From the NCBI GenBank assembly GCA_947579665.1, contig OX388345.1, forward strand, positions 33,881,849 through 33,945,848: a stretch of DNA of 64,000 nt, given 5' to 3'. This stretch comes from Sympetrum striolatum. Taxonomy: Eukaryota; Arthropoda; Insecta; Odonata; Libellulidae. How positions within the stretch are numbered: position 1 is the first letter of the stretch; the number at the start of each line of letters is the position of its first letter. Made by a program: the position numbers and the translations under genes. Shown here in pieces: positions 1 to 12,413 of this stretch. The notes below the pieces were generated by a model, which saw only the letters and a program-made list of their open reading frames with translations, was not told where the DNA came from and made no database searches.

Positions 1-504
1 TTTTCTCTCGTAATTCCAAATGTGCCGTAAGCACAAAGTAAGTTTCATGTAGGCTCCACTTAATTTCAGAAGAATAAAAGTAATCGATAGCTCCAAGCGG
101 TAATATATAGGAAGAAAATTATAAGCTAGAGTTTATTACAAAGAGTATCTTCAGAAAATATTTTCCTTTAGCTCTTCCGAACTAATACGAAATAAAAGAA
201 CTTCAGCGGCTTTGAAAAAGAAGGGCTTAAGCAGAAATGCGCTCGCTACATTTAAAATATTATATATGTAGGCCTAAGTTTTTCATAGTTCCGTAACTTT
301 GCTTATCCATTCCTTTCATAGAATTGGAATTTGAAAATTAACACTTGAGAAAATATACTACAATTGTGGAAAAGACTGTTGCTATGCTTTTAAATTTTAA
401 TTACTTATAATAAGTTCTGAAATTGTGGAGCGATTTGCATTTTGCCATAAGACCTAAATGTCCCTAGTCCAATAATAATGAAAAGCTTTTGAGATTGGGG
501 CCTA
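1..504. other. AT-rich DNA without recognisable gene
   Basis: No reading frame of note, RNA gene or repeat structure was seen. The sequence is AT-rich with scattered stops in all frames. Confidence 0.6.
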
Positions 505-680
505 CCGGATAGTCAAGGAGATAGAGCGCTAGCCTTTGGTGGAAGTGGTTTTGAGTTCAGTTTTCGATGGTGGCCTAAATATGTGAAAATACCATGGCAG
601 ACGAAACAATTTTAACGATGTTACCACTCAACCAATCCGTGGCGCTTTGCTGCCGGGCAACATAAAAGAAAAGTCTGTGA
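505..680 (+). repeat. tRNA-derived SINE-like sequence
   Basis: A degenerate tRNA-like head is visible: TAGAGCGCTAGCC, resembling a tRNA D-arm/anticodon side, is followed about 25 bases later by GGTTTTGAGTTC, a decayed B box. No cloverleaf can be closed, so a functional tRNA gene is unlikely. A non-tRNA body of about 100 bases follows. It may belong to the same broad class as the copies at 3783, 9468 and 23940, but no common body was confirmed. Confidence 0.4.
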
Positions 681-689
681 GTCGCATAA

Positions 690-1145
690 TATCTGAGAGT
701 ATATCTGTTTTATATCTGTGTGATTTTTTCTGATTTTTCATGGATGTTTCTACAGAAAATTCTTAAGCTTTAATCATTGCTGTAACGACATTTCTTTGGT
801 AATAATTCTGATTGACTCATCATTATTCCCCTAGTATGCTGACAATTTGAATTTAGATTTAAGTAAACAATCGAATTGTATTTAATGCGCGAAATTTGAG
901 TTAATTCCAAAATTTTTCGTTGGGGCAAAAGTTTTTGTGTGGAAGCGATGAAATATTGTAACAGTGATAATATTCACCTGACTAAGTTAATTTCTGCAAC
1001 ACAAAGAAAGAGTTGAGAGCGTACCTTACGTCTCAGAGGTATTTCAGCCATCCCTGATTGTAATTAATCATTCACGTACAACTTAATTTACAAGTCTTAA
1101 GCTCCGATTATGACGTTTTTTAGACCGAAATTGTTTCGGTGCACT
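690..1145. other. AT-rich DNA, nothing recognised
   Basis: No coding, RNA or repeat signal could be supported here. Confidence 0.5.
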
Positions 1146-1149
1146 GCGA

Positions 1150-1325
1150 GATGCGAAAGAGGCTAGTATTGCATTCTTTCTAAAGACAACCGTAAATTTC
1201 ATACGCTCCTTTTTTAGTTACTAAAAGCTCTGTAGAGGGAATGAGGCTGGACTACACTAGACAATGGGGAGTGAGGTAGTTTGCCTTTCTTGCCTTCACT
1301 GAATCAAATTGGCTTTGGGACTTAA
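1150..1325 (-). repeat. Dispersed repeat R3, copy 1
   Basis: Read on the minus strand, this contains CAAACTACCTCACTCCCC and then CAGCCTCATTCCCTC. It matches the R3 copy at 10440-10580 (CAAATTACCTCACTCCTC) and a shorter one at 49800-49910. Three diverged copies in both orientations indicate an interspersed repeat. No terminal repeat, tail or coding sequence was found, so the class is unknown. Confidence 0.5.
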
Positions 1326-1376
1326 TTAAAATGGGTATGAAGAGTGAAGAAAAACTTATCCAGACAATTGTTTTTG

Positions 1377-1457
1377 TTTAGTCGACCGGTTTCGGCTACA
1401 CGGCCATCATTAGGGATCGCCTGATAATTGCTGAGTAGCCGAAGCCGGTCGACTAAA
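1377..1457. repeat. Long hairpin, 23-bp inverted arms
   Basis: Arms at 1377-1399 and 1435-1457 are complementary over 23 bases with one mismatch (core GTCGACCGG and TTCGGCTAC), separated by 35 bases. The motif class, a CGAAAC/GTTTCGG inverted pair around a short spacer, recurs at 12050-12115 and 15422-15523. Such motifs are widespread in animal repeats; the parent element is not identified. Confidence 0.75.
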
Positions 1458-1469
1458 TAAAAAAAATTG

Positions 1470-2203
1470 TGTGGATGTTAATAAATTTTTCTTCAGTCTT
1501 CAGTATGTCTCTCCACGAAGTCCGACATAATAATTTAGAAATTTAGAATTAAGAGAATGGTATATTCATCCGGCTCTTCTTCTGCAGAACACATCTGCCT
1601 TCTAAAATACGCTCCTCTTTTCACGGAAACACAAACACAGATTTTTAAGAGAGATAGTAGGCACAAATGACCGTGGCCTACCTTCAGAACTCCCAGTGCT
1701 GGACGAATTCTCGAAGATCGTCGAGTCAAAGCGTGGCGTCCAAGTCTTCAGCTCCTCGCGAACTTAGCACAGTGACTCTTCCTCTACCAAATGTCTCGTT
1801 TCGCACGTGAGGATCTGTTTAAAAAGATAATCCACCGCCCAAAGAAACATCCTCTTAGTAGACCGCCCACTTCCCTCTTCCCACCTCTGATTCATCCCTC
1901 CGAAGGATTCCCTTTGCAATCATTTTACGAGGAAAAGAAAGGAAATACGTGCGAGGAGACAGAGACTCTCGCAGAAGCGGGGGTGGACATTACCAGTGCT
2001 AACGCACCTCTTTACTGGATATCAAGGTTTGACCCCCTCGGTTTCTCCAACGGAGGATGGGAATTTCCACATCAATTAAGTGAGTACTGGAAACAATTAA
2101 TTCTAAGATAGGTTCTAGAGGTCGTTGATTTATAAAAATTGAATTGTTTGAGTGGGAGAAGGTTATAATGAATACGAAAGCTTAGCTTGAAGCTGCAACC
2201 TTC
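1470..2203. other. Stretch with only a doubtful 106-codon frame
   Basis: The only notable reading frame, 1791-2111 on the plus strand, shows no recognised domain, has no evident splice or promoter context and looks like a chance frame in a locally less AT-rich patch. Nothing else is supported. Confidence 0.5.
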
Positions 2204-2415
2204 TTAGAGGTTTAAAATCTTATGCTTCTGATTATGATAGCATTATGTATAGATGTAATTTTATATCCCTGATGATGATAGTAGCATTGCTATTGGAATG
2301 CACTTACGTTGGGAGTTTCTTTAAAGATCGGTAATCCGGGTCTTCCTCTTGTTGTAGAATTGAATGAGGGGAGGAATGCCGACAAAGACGGCTATTGAAG
2401 ATTTTAAACCTCTAA
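2204..2415. mobile_element. MITE family M1, copy 1
   Basis: Bounded by TTAGAGGTTTAAAATCTT on the left and AAGATTTTAAACCTCTAA on the right, an inverted terminal pair. The right end carries GACAAAGACGGCTATTG, shared with the fuller copy at 10690-10925. The left subterminal region has decayed. The element is about 212 bp with no coding capacity, hence non-autonomous. The TA at both outer edges is compatible with a Tc1/mariner-type target. Confidence 0.7.
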
Positions 2416-2716
2416 TTCGTTAACAGTTGTGTTCCAATTTTTATTTCCTTATTTTAATCTTGTGATGATGCAACTGAATTTACTATATGATTTAATATTA
2501 TTATATAAATGATCGAGGTTATGACGTGTATTTTTATTGATTAATGGACAGAATCGCGTAATAGTACCAGCTAATTAACAACATACTAATTCCAACTACA
2601 TACGACTCAATTAAGTTTTAAATGAATTATATTCATCCCATATTGTTTTGATATCGTCGACAATGGCCGTAAAAACGTATGAAATTGTGTACAACAGTGC
2701 TTTAATTTCTCAACTA

Positions 2717-2850
2717 CAGTGAAATCCCAATCTAGCGTTTTCCCGGCTCTTAGGTTGAAATTTTGAGATCCCAAATACAGCAACTACACTTATCGTTTTT
2801 CTCATCTAGAGTCGACATCGAGTTAAAAAAATTTGTTAGATATTTCACTA
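2717..2850. mobile_element. MITE family M2 (pogo/Tigger-like ends), copy 1
   Basis: 134 bp beginning CAGTGAAATCCCAATCTAG and ending ATATTTCACTA, flanked on both sides by TA. The CAGTGAAAYC terminus with TA duplication resembles pogo/Tigger-type elements. An internal segment is shared with the copy at 16758-16924. No transposase sequence is present. Confidence 0.65.
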
Positions 2851-2852
2851 TA

Positions 2853-3780
2853 ATAGGCCCAAACTTAAGAATGTATCAATTAAAAATTGATTATTCAGAA
2901 AAATGAGCTTCCTAATTTTCATATAAATTTAGAAATCTGCAAATATTGCTTCAGGCGAAAAGAACATAGATAATAAGATGCCAAAATATACAATTTTGAT
3001 ACATTCTATCGTAAAAACTGCTAATTTCAGTTCTGTTGCTATTTCAGTAATTATTTCTTCTCCTAGGAGCACTTTTAACTATGTAAAGGTGGTTGAATCA
3101 TCGTAAAAGTATACGATACATAAAGTTTCTTTAGAGGGCAATGAAACGAATGGGAGTGGAAGACGAAAGATGTCGAGTAAATGGGGTTGAGTAAAAGGGT
3201 TTGATAGGCCATCTTTTCATTGTTTTAGAGTTTAAAGTATGGGCGGAGGGGAAATAAGTAGTAATATCAAAAGCCGTTTCCGTAAAAAAGAAAAGATATA
3301 CGAGGAACTCCGTGGGAGAGCAGGGATTAAACTCGTCTGTAAGTGGAAGATGAATGAGATTAAGCATCGGAACAGACTATATAAAATCCGAGGGAAGAAA
3401 GATCGGAGCAAGATATATTTCCTTTCCGGTAGCCAACGTTTTCTCGCTGTTGAAATTGCCCTTTTGGATGTATTCTACGACCGATTTACTATGCACAACA
3501 TATGCTTACCACGTTATATATGTTGATGAAATCTCCGTGACATTAAAAATTGTATAAGACTCTTTGGCTACGTAGTACATCAAAAAGACTGTGAAGATGA
3601 GCATCGGCCTTAATTTTTCGGTTTAGTTTTCGACAAAGGAAATAAGAACCCAAACTTTATTTTTTCCGTTAAGAATTTATTTTAGCAAATTTCGTTGTCT
3701 AATTAGGAACTAATTCCCGCAAAATTCTTCAGATGTCGAGTTGGCAGCAAGTAAAATTTTCACATAAACCTCTACGTAAT
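2853..3780. other. AT-rich DNA, nothing supported
   Basis: Short overlapping frames around 3131-3557 on both strands appear to be chance frames; no domain, exon boundary or repeat was recognised. Confidence 0.5.
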
Positions 3781-3782
3781 TT

Positions 3783-3925
3783 GCCGACCGGCCAAGTCTT
3801 GCAACGCCGAGCTCCCGTGTTCGAATCCCGGTTAGAGCTTGGCTGTTTGAGTGTTGAAAAAGGGTCATGAATGGTCATATTTGACTAAAATGCGTCCCTC
3901 AATAAAGATGAAATTTTATTATAAA
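3783..3925 (+). repeat. tRNA-derived SINE-like copy
   Basis: A head resembling a tRNA (GACCGGCCAAGTCTTGCAACG) precedes a near-perfect B box, GTTCGAATCCCGGTTA. A body containing AAAGGGTCATGAATGG and CCCTCAATAAAGATGA follows, ending in an A/T-rich stretch. The A-box side cannot fold into a standard D-arm and no closing acceptor stem is visible, so a SINE is favoured over a tRNA gene. Confidence 0.6.
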
Positions 3926-3929
3926 CAAA

Positions 3930-6900
3930 TCTATTATGTAATTAATTTAATTAGTAGAGCCTTTTTCACCATTGGCGAATTTGTCCCTTTCATGAAGTTA
4001 AATGAAGAATCCCCGTCCGATTGTAAATAATCGTATTCGTTACTCATTTTTAAGTTACATGTTTAGATTTTCTATTCTAATTTTATTCATCTGTGAAAAC
4101 AATCCATTGTTTCTGATGGACAACGTCTCACTTTACTATTGTTAACTTGGGCACTGAATTATTTTAGCGTTATTGCTGTATAATTACTACATGAGTTAAT
4201 TTCACTATTATCAAAATATTATTACTTATCATTACTAAATATTACTACGTTACTACTCAATTTTGTAATATTTATCAGATTGCTTTTACCTTATTTAGGT
4301 CAAGTAGTTGTTCTATTCTGAAATTCATCCATTAGAAAAAAACGAATTCCACACGTATTTATTTTGCTGTACATACATTTTTATGACTCCAAAGGATTCA
4401 ATGGGACTTCAGATTTTATTCATCTATAATTTGTGTCACAACTTACCTTTAATTATACATCATACAGGGCAAATCTTTTAGCATTCATCAGCTTTTAGAT
4501 GTAAACTTAGTTTTCATATCCTATTTATAAGAATTTTATCTACCGCTTCTTATCAATGGGAAGATTTCCGGTTCCATATTTCACGTAGTGTCGAGAAAAA
4601 ATTCTTTTTGAAGTTAGCTAGAGATAATAAACACGGTCTGTTTTAAGGATTTTCACATTTTTTAAGTCCATTTTTCCTTGGGATTTCTCCTGGGTGTAAA
4701 ATCCTTTTACCTTTATGTGAAAATATTCCTTAACCATTTTCCTTGCCATCGATTAAGTAAAACAAATGAGAACTTTATACCCCACAAAGCTACATTTCAT
4801 GGAAAATTACCAACATCTGCTATCACGTTTTAATTTTCTCTACGTATTACCGTTAAGGAGCCACGTGCTATAGATAAGTTCTAACACTTGTTATATGTTT
4901 TGAACCTTTATGTCATCTATTGTATGTATAAAGGGTTATTTCTCTGTTTGTTTATTTGTTTTTTTTGGCGAAATTATTTTTTATGACTATAATTTCTGCT
5001 TTGCATGACATAAAAAATAGGCCGCTGATGATTGTGTTATAGTAAAGGAAAAAACACACAAATCCATCAGAAATCTCAAAAAGACTTAAGAGACTGACGG
5101 ACGCAGTCTCTTGTAAATTTTCTATAAAGATTGACTGAAATTCCCTTGTAAACAGTAAAGACTAACATAGTTTCATCTTGTCTGTCAAGCTCTTAGGATG
5201 ATCCCTATGGGAGTGATTATGGTTATTATATTTATGATATTTACATTTTATGGTTTTTGGGTGATTTTAATTTTTTATCTGCTTTTTATGTCTTATTTAT
5301 GCACAACTTTAATACTAATTGGTCACAACTGCCTAATTTTTGTGTTTTGGTAGCTTGTAATGATAGGTGTCTTGCCATAGGGCACAAACCTTCAATATTA
5401 ATTATTATTCTTTTTATACTCATTAGACATATTAAATTTGGAAGTCGCTTAATTTTTAGCTTGAAGAAAGGAATAAATATTATCTCCCATCATAAGGAGG
5501 AGAGAGTAAGAAAATTTTGAATTTCGGGAAGAGAAAAATAATACGAAATACCCACCAAGTGCTTACGGGTGACCGTAGGCAAAATATCATTTGAATCACG
5601 GCGGCATTTTGACCTCTGTCTCCAGAATTCGCCAATGAGAAAGTCCGAGAGGAAATACCCGAGGTGAACGTGATTTCCGTGTTGAAAACCCGTTTCGGTA
5701 AGACGTCAAGGAGAGCCGGGTGAAGTCCCGCTGATCACAAGGAGTCGGGAAAAATAGATGAACATGACGTTAGGATGAATGCGGTAGGAAGTGAAAAAAA
5801 ATATCATCACGTTTTCGTACTCCGCGCGGGGTTTGTGTCACGTAATTAAAACCGCAAATTGGATAAAACTAGACTGGGCGGAAGAAACACTTGTTAAGGT
5901 CAAATATCTGTTGCAAGAAAGTTTTCGACGCTACCTTGAAGAATTTTCGAGGTCTTTCGCGTGCATATCGCCGTTTAATTAGGTTCTCGAAGTAAGTATT
6001 ATAGTAATGTGTTTTATAATTGTATAATAATTGTTTTAAAATGCATATGTAAACAAGGGAATCACAACTTGCAAATCCTTGCCCCCTAGGGGTAGGGGTG
6101 AGAATTTCTAAAGTGATCGATACGAGTTAAGGTATAGGTATTATAAATTAGAGGAGCAGAAACTCCTGAAAGAAAAATTAGTAGTAAGATTTGCTTCGTC
6201 ATCTTGTTTGTGAGAACACCTAATTAGAAGATAGAAATGAAACATAGATTTCTCTCGGAATATTTTCGTAGTGGTTAGTTTATCTATCACAACATAGCTC
6301 ATTTTCAACTTTATATTTGTCTTTAATTTGCATAGCGAGTTTGGATTTTTGTCCAAATGAAGCCTGCCACACCTCTGTGTATTAAAATATAGTTCCTAAA
6401 ATGTCTAAGTATGGGACATATAAACCGAACGTATCAAATGGTATTCGTCCTGAAACGCTTATAGAATATATTTTTCGTGCTCCAAATAGTTTCGGTGGGT
6501 TTATGGGGTTTAATGGGTTTACCACTTATAATGACTGTGACTCATTAAGAGTAAATTTTTAAATACTCCGCTGCACTACAATTCCATGTATAATTTAATC
6601 GTCTCCATATGAGTGATTACATAATGCTTTCCATTGTTAATCACAAAGGGATTATAATGGTAAACAGATCAACATTTATTTCTTTGTTATTAGTTAAAAA
6701 TCTATTTTTATTTCGTTTCGTTGAAACTTTATGCTTTCGATGTCAAATTCATTTAATTTATTGACAAATATTACTTGTATGCCTAAGTAACTCTTAGGAC
6801 GTTGATGGATATCGTGCTAGCTCAGATGATAGAAAAAACAAGGTGAATTAGCAGGCAAATATGAGAATGAAAGATCACGAATACTTAACCGTATACAGAA

Positions 6901-9465
6901 GTGGAAGGGTAAATGAGAATAGCTTTCTGCTGAGGTCAGAGCACAGATCAGCATTTGGATATTTACAGTAGTGATGGGAAGCATGAAAATTGGTAGACAA
7001 AGGCTGTATTAAATGACTGCATGAACATGCAAAGAATTTGCTAATTACTTAACACTTATTTTTAAAGAAGTAAATCAGTTTATGTTAGTTTTAGTAGTAA
7101 TATAGATAAATCTGAATATAATATAGCCGAAATCTGATTCTCCATTGCCTGGAGGAGTATGATTCTATCACAACAGATTAACTTGCACTTCGGTCATTCG
7201 AGATTAGGATAACAGAAACAGTACTGTGCATCAAGTTTGTATTCCCTCGAGGGTACACCAACCTCTCGACTTGAATAAACTAGACCTTTCGTAAACATCA
7301 TAGCAAACGCTAATGAAAATTTTCTCTTGACATACATGCGTTCTTATCGAGACACACGCATTCTCACGGCCAAATGTTTGACCAAGTGTTAATATCTGGT
7401 ACCGTACGTGCACTATTGTTGTGATTAGGATTCCACTCCTGTTTTCATAAAGCTATGTTTGGATGGACATGAATGTAATCTTTCCAAATGTGTTGACTGT
7501 CCACTGCCTTAGGGAGGTCATCGAGCTCTTTTCCTTTTTTGGGGTAATTGTTTGGCAGAGAATCTAAATATTGTCTTGCTATGTTTTCTAAGGTTTCAGA
7601 TGTACTGCCAAGTTATTATTCTTATTAAAACAGTCTGTTTCATTTCAAAGGAGGAAAAAATTGAGAGAAATTTTCTGTTTAACTATAGGTGAAATTTAGA
7701 TATCCATTAAGGAATCCTGATGTAGAGATTTCCATCATTCGATTTTCACCGCAGAAGTGTTTAAATGATAAATAAATTTCAAAATTTAAAACAAGGAACC
7801 AAATTATACTTTTAATTTATATCGAGAAAACTGGTAGAGTACAGAGACAATAAATTTTATTTTGAATAAACTACTATATCAGTTAGAGAAAAAAGTCCTT
7901 CTTTTTATTGATAAGTAAATGATCTTTTAGTGAATCAGAAAGAAATATTAGTTGGTTGTACGGAAAACTTCTATTTTCTTACGAAAATATTACCACCAAT
8001 TACAGACGATCTCAGCTCGCGAGCTTTAGAAAGAATTTAGATCGGATTTCCATTTTGTTTACACAGTGGTAGAAGCTATTACTACTTTTATATTCATTTT
8101 GAATTTCTAAATAATTAATTTTATTATTAGTCAATGCAGAATTTGCTTTCTTTTCTGCACAATACGGCGTAAACGGGAATGAAATTTGATTCCGAGATGT
8201 TTGAAGGACTTGAAGAACTTATATAACCCCAACTTGTGTTGACATGAGATGGATTATCTTTACATTAAAAGTAATTGGTAATCATTTGTTACTTTTTACG
8301 TATTATTTTATTCGGGAATTAGAAAATTGGTATGTTTCGTCGGTGTATGAGATCATCCACATTAGAACTGTTGAGTTCAAATAGAAGATGCGGCGACGAA
8401 ACTTTAGTAAATCAATAGAAAATCTCCTAAAAAGATCGGGCTACTTCAATATTCTAGCAAAAAAAGAACGGTGCAATCGTAGGAATGAATTTGGCAGGGA
8501 AAGTCTGTGAGGAGAGAAGAAATTACGTCTGGGGTTCGAGGAGGAGAGAAAATGAAAGTAAAATATTGCGAATTTAGATTGAAGTAGAGTAGGCAACAGA
8601 TACGTTTTTGGGGTGGTCGTGGGAGTGTAACAGAGATGAATGCCCTGCTTCTTTTATGGGGTTAGAAGGGGATGGGAGAGAGGGGTAAGAGCCGTGAGAT
8701 AGGGGAGTTTTAAGAGGAATTCCTGCATTTAATTACCCGCTAAATTCAAGCCATCCTATCGTATTGCTAAGCCTTGGCTCGGAAAGAATTTCCACCAAAT
8801 CACGACTCTTAAACATGCGAATGCCAAAGCATCCACCTTTGAGAAAAACACGAGCGGAATCTATTCTTCCCGATAGATGGCTCTGAATCGCAAAAGCTGC
8901 TTGACCTTAACACGTTTCAAAGGTTCGAGGAACTTTTAAATCTCCTACGATTTCGTTTAAGGCTCAACTGATAATCACTAAGGAAGATTCAAATACGTTT
9001 TATTAAACTACTATGAAGTCGTTGTTCCAACAAAAAACTCCATTTCAAACTCCAAAGAAAATTAACGGTTCACTTAGACCAATAGACCCAATGCATATTT
9101 ACTACGCCAAAGAAAATGTGCTGAGACTTGTGCCTTAAATCCCCTGGATATTTACATATGCATTATATGTGGTGGGGTTAAAGCTTTCAGTTTCAACGTC
9201 TGACTACGTAATCCCGATTTTATCCAAGGAAGGAAGAAGTAGAGAACAATTAACAATGCAGATTTTATTCAGACTTACGGAACAGGCATTCAACTTATAT
9301 TTGGGACCTGTAAAACTTTGAGATCCTAACCGATTTCAAATTGGTGGTAAAAAATTTGGTTTCGGACCTACTTGTAAATTTTAAATTCCAAATAATGGCT
9401 TGGCTCACAGCTGAGTTTAAATGTTCCCAAACATAATCAAAAGACTTTTGTTTGTGTTTTTCGCT
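3930..9465. other. Gene-free AT-rich region with two GC-richer patches
   Basis: No exon, RNA gene or repeat family was recognised in this 5.5 kb. Two patches stand out by composition: 5550-5980, with many CG dinucleotides and a 63-codon frame of unknown meaning, and 8460-8720, strongly purine-biased on the plus strand (GA and GGGG runs). These could be conserved non-coding sequence, but nothing in the window proves it. Confidence 0.5.
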
Positions 9466-9467
9466 CA

Positions 9468-9560
9468 GCCTGGTATGTCGGAGTAAATAGGTTTCGGATC
9501 TCGCGGAAGAAGTCTCGGGTTCGATCTCAGTGGAGACCTACTTTTCCGAATAGGAGCTGA
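9468..9560 (+). repeat. tRNA-derived SINE-like fragment
   Basis: GGTATGTCGGAGTAAATAGG resembles a degenerate A-box arm, and CGGGTTCGATCTCAG about 40 bases downstream resembles a B box. The spacing suits a tRNA-derived promoter. The body is short and no tail is clear. Confidence 0.45.
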
Positions 9561-10438
9561 AGGCAGACAGGACAGTTTTCTAACTCGTTAGTATCCGAAA
9601 AAAATCATATCGTTCAGGTATCTATTATTATTTTCTCTTGCACGAAATAATTTCATTGACGATTTTCCTTACTCAATTCGCAGATTCGTGAAATGGAACT
9701 AAAATATGAGAAATTTTAAATTTTAATCGGGAATGGATTGAATCTGGATTGTATTACTCATAAAATCTGGATTGTATCAGTCATAAGCAGCTTTGATATT
9801 GTTCTTGGCAAACTCGATATTTTTCTGGGTCTTAAAAGAGTTCTGAAGCTCCACCTCTCTCCCTTTTTTTGCTAAGTATTGAGGAAATAAAATCAAATTT
9901 TTTCATTGAAAACATTCTTTTATAATTTAATTTTATTTTATCTAATTTTAATTAGTAACTGTTAGTTATTATACGTGTGCTATGAGGAACTTGTCCATAA
10001 TTTATAATTGTACTTTTCAAGAGAAGGCTCAGTGCATCGAGATATATAAGGTTAAGTGCGAATGTGTCTGAGATGAAGGAGAAATGGGAAAGTTTGGAGG
10101 AATATCTTGATAGAAGTTTGCTAACACATTCGAAAAGGAGCGAAAACAAGAAAACATATGCATGACTCTGTAACTCATTAGGCATCTTCATGAAGTACGC
10201 GATAGAAAACTGCTTCACAGCCTTAAGATATTATTATTAATAGTATTTTCTTACGACACATTACGATCTCAAAATAAACTGTTCAGCTATCATTTCCGTT
10301 TTCCTTCGAAACTATGTTGGGATTTTGCAATTAAAATGTGGCCTGTCAGTCACAAGGAGATGAGGTACGAACTGATGGTATAAATTTAACGTCGAAAATT
10401 TTATTTCACAGCGTTAGTTCAGAGCACTACTCTTAGCA
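9561..10438. other. AT-rich DNA with a short tandem duplication
   Basis: At about 9739-9786 the phrase AATCTGGATTGTAT is repeated in direct tandem (unit about 27 bases, two copies). Nothing else is supported; the 88-codon frame at 9952-10218 is not recognised. Confidence 0.5.
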
Positions 10439-10439
10439 T

Positions 10440-10580
10440 TCAGGCTCAGCGAGGAAAGCAAGGGCAAATTACCTCACTCCTCATCCTGCCTAGTAAACCT
10501 TATTCTTCTCTGCAAGCTTCTTAGTAGCTTATGTCAGAGGGGGTGAGGTACCAACCGGCCTTTGGGATGAATACTTTACA
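10440..10580 (+). repeat. Dispersed repeat R3, copy 2
   Basis: Begins near GCTCAGCGAGGAAAGCAAGG and continues CAAATTACCTCACTCCTCAT. The same sequence appears, diverged, at 49800-49910 (plus) and 1150-1325 (minus). Class unknown. Confidence 0.55.
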
Positions 10581-10689
10581 GACTTACAATATTATTTTTT
10601 TTCAAAATGACATGCAGTAGGAAATACGGGCTTCTCAATCATATGATATTCTGTAAAGAAAGAAATATTGGAACACGGCTGTTAATGAA

Positions 10690-10925
10690 TTAGAGGCTTA
10701 AAATATCCAAAAGCCGTCTTTGTCTGCATTCCTATTCTTACTTCCCGGTAGTCGGATAAAGCAAGAAAGGAATGCTGCACTAAAATTGCACCCAAAGCGC
10801 TTTTCAATAGCAATGCTACCGTCCTCAGCGGTCGTAAAAGCATTCCTTTCTTGCCTTATCCGACTACCGGGAAGCAAGAGGAGGAACGTTGACAAAGACG
10901 GCTTTTGGAGATTTTAAACCTCTAA
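10690..10925. mobile_element. MITE family M1, most complete copy
   Basis: A 236-bp near-palindromic element. Left arm: TTAGAGGCTTAAAATATCC, AAAGCCGTCTTTGTC, CCCGGTAGTCGGATAA. Right arm, its complement: TTATCCGACTACCGGG, GACAAAGACGGCTTTTGG, GATTTTAAACCTCTAA. The inverted arms are about 90 bases each around a ~55-bp centre. The edges read TA|GAGG...CCTC|TA, consistent with a TA target duplication. Both strands have a 65-codon frame simply because the element is an inverted repeat. Other copies: 2204-2415 and a half-copy at 45268-45350. Confidence 0.85.
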
Positions 10926-11279
10926 TAATATGATATTCTATATATTAAATCGAATTTTATTTTAAATCACTCGAGGAATGCTGTGATTTAATTTATTTTA
11001 AACGTATTTAAAAAGAATACCGTGGTTTGTATATCATAGTCTAATTAAAGCTATACGACCATAACCTGAAATCACACATAAATACAATTAATTAATGCAG
11101 ATAGGTTCCGCAGAATAATTCACTACATGATTTGTGAGAGATTAAAACTTTCCTCGCGTCTTCCTTTCCACAGCCCGGAGAAATACTTCCAGTGAAATCG
11201 AAAGGAAAGGTTATGAGGCCATTACTCTCTCGCCCAGTAAAGGGACCTCTCTGATAAATGCAAACGTATTTCCACTCCT

Positions 11280-11610
11280 CGGATATATGTCCATTCCTCC
11301 TTCGATCCCTTGTCCAATCTTCTCATTTCGCTTTCCCCTACGGCTAGTTGCTCACTCCCCTTCGGATTGCTTTAATTCCAACCGCCCCCATCTTGTTACA
11401 GCTCATCTTCGGGTTGCCGCCTTCGGATTTAGCGCGATCGGAGACTCGGAAACCCCTTTCACGACTCGGAAGGCGAAAAGTTTACGCTTTTATGGAGCCG
11501 CGGAATGATTGATGACGCGAATCTCCGCCGTAATTAGTTTTTGCGATTTATTTTCGTTTCCCGCGCTTTACACGAACCTCTATAAAAACACGGGATTCGA
11601 AGAAAATATT
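11280..11610 (+). promoter_or_regulatory. GC/CpG-richer block with TATA-like motif
   Basis: About 330 bases here are clearly richer in G+C and in CG dinucleotides than the surrounding DNA (for example GCGCGATCGGAGACTCGG and CCGCGGAATGATTGATGACG). CTATAAAAACACGGG at about 11580 resembles a TATA box. No exon with splice signals follows. It may be an enhancer, a promoter or a fragment of an unknown conserved element. Confidence 0.25.
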
Positions 11611-12049
11611 CGTTGAGGTTAAAATTGATAAAAGTTAATGGCTGGTGGCGATTTGAATGCTAATTCGAGGAATATATTTTTTACGATGCAGCACAAAATT
11701 ATTTCGATATTATTATTTTTCAATTCGTACGTCCTCTTTTTTCTTGAACCAGTTTCTATTTATTAAACTCAGAGCAGTCTCTATTTGTTTCATCTTAATA
11801 CTGCAAAACGCCCGCAATAAATCACATTACAATACCATTTAATGCTTTATATTTTATCTGAATTTATCAGAGAAATTTAGGTTTTCATATATCACCGTAT
11901 TTTACTGAATAACTATGCTAATACGTTAGAATGTAGGTAACGTAACGCAATGGTATTAAAGAAATCGAAGTAGAGAAATAATGGGGAAACTTAGTTTAAA
12001 GGAACAAATGAAAGGATTAACTTTTTTAACTACAAGAAATTTAATTATG
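11611..12049. other. AT-rich DNA, nothing supported
   Basis: No gene, repeat or RNA signal recognised. Confidence 0.5.
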
Positions 12050-12115
12050 AAACGACTAAGGTTTCGACTCATGGGGATGACTCCATGAGTCGAAAAAATG
12101 GTCGTTTTATAATAA
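12050..12115. repeat. Nested hairpin
   Basis: Inner arms TTTCGACTCATGG (12062-12074) and CCATGAGTCGAAA (12083-12095) are perfectly complementary over 13 bases with an 8-base loop. Outer AAACGAC and GTCGTTT extend the structure. It resembles the hairpins at 1377 and 15422 in carrying a CGAAA/TTTCG pair. Confidence 0.7.
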
Positions 12116-12413
12116 AATGTCTTCGGCTACTTAAAGGTAATCTTTTCATTCGTTTCTCTTGGAGACTTACCACGAGGTCACTGTCCAAACTGTTGATTCT
12201 AAGTTTAAAGTGCTCCTAGTACTCTTTTCCTAGCACTGTCCAAACTATAAATAACCAAAGAAATTATAGATCGCGGAATTTTAATATTTAAAATCAGTTT
12301 TAATTATTATTATTATATATTATATATATTATAAAATATATTATAAAATATTAAAATATGGAATATATAATATAATTAAATCTTCTATATAAGCTTTTTT
12401 CGTCACATGTAGT
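12116..12413. other. AT low-complexity tract
   Basis: From 12300 to 12380 the sequence is nearly pure A/T (ATTATATATATTATAAAATA and similar). A short duplicated phrase, ACTGTCCAAACT, occurs near 12180 and 12235. Confidence 0.7.

Noticed and set aside
1791..2111. 106-codon plus-strand frame
   Set aside because: No recognisable domain, promoter or splice context; a frame of this length is expected by chance in a 64 kb window.
3783..3925. Functional tRNA gene
   Set aside because: Good B box, but no acceptor stem pairing and a poor A box; SINE-like sequence is the better explanation. The same applies to 505-680, 9468-9560 and 23940-24045.
10698..10917. Two mirror-image 65-codon frames
   Set aside because: They arise because the M1 MITE is an inverted repeat.
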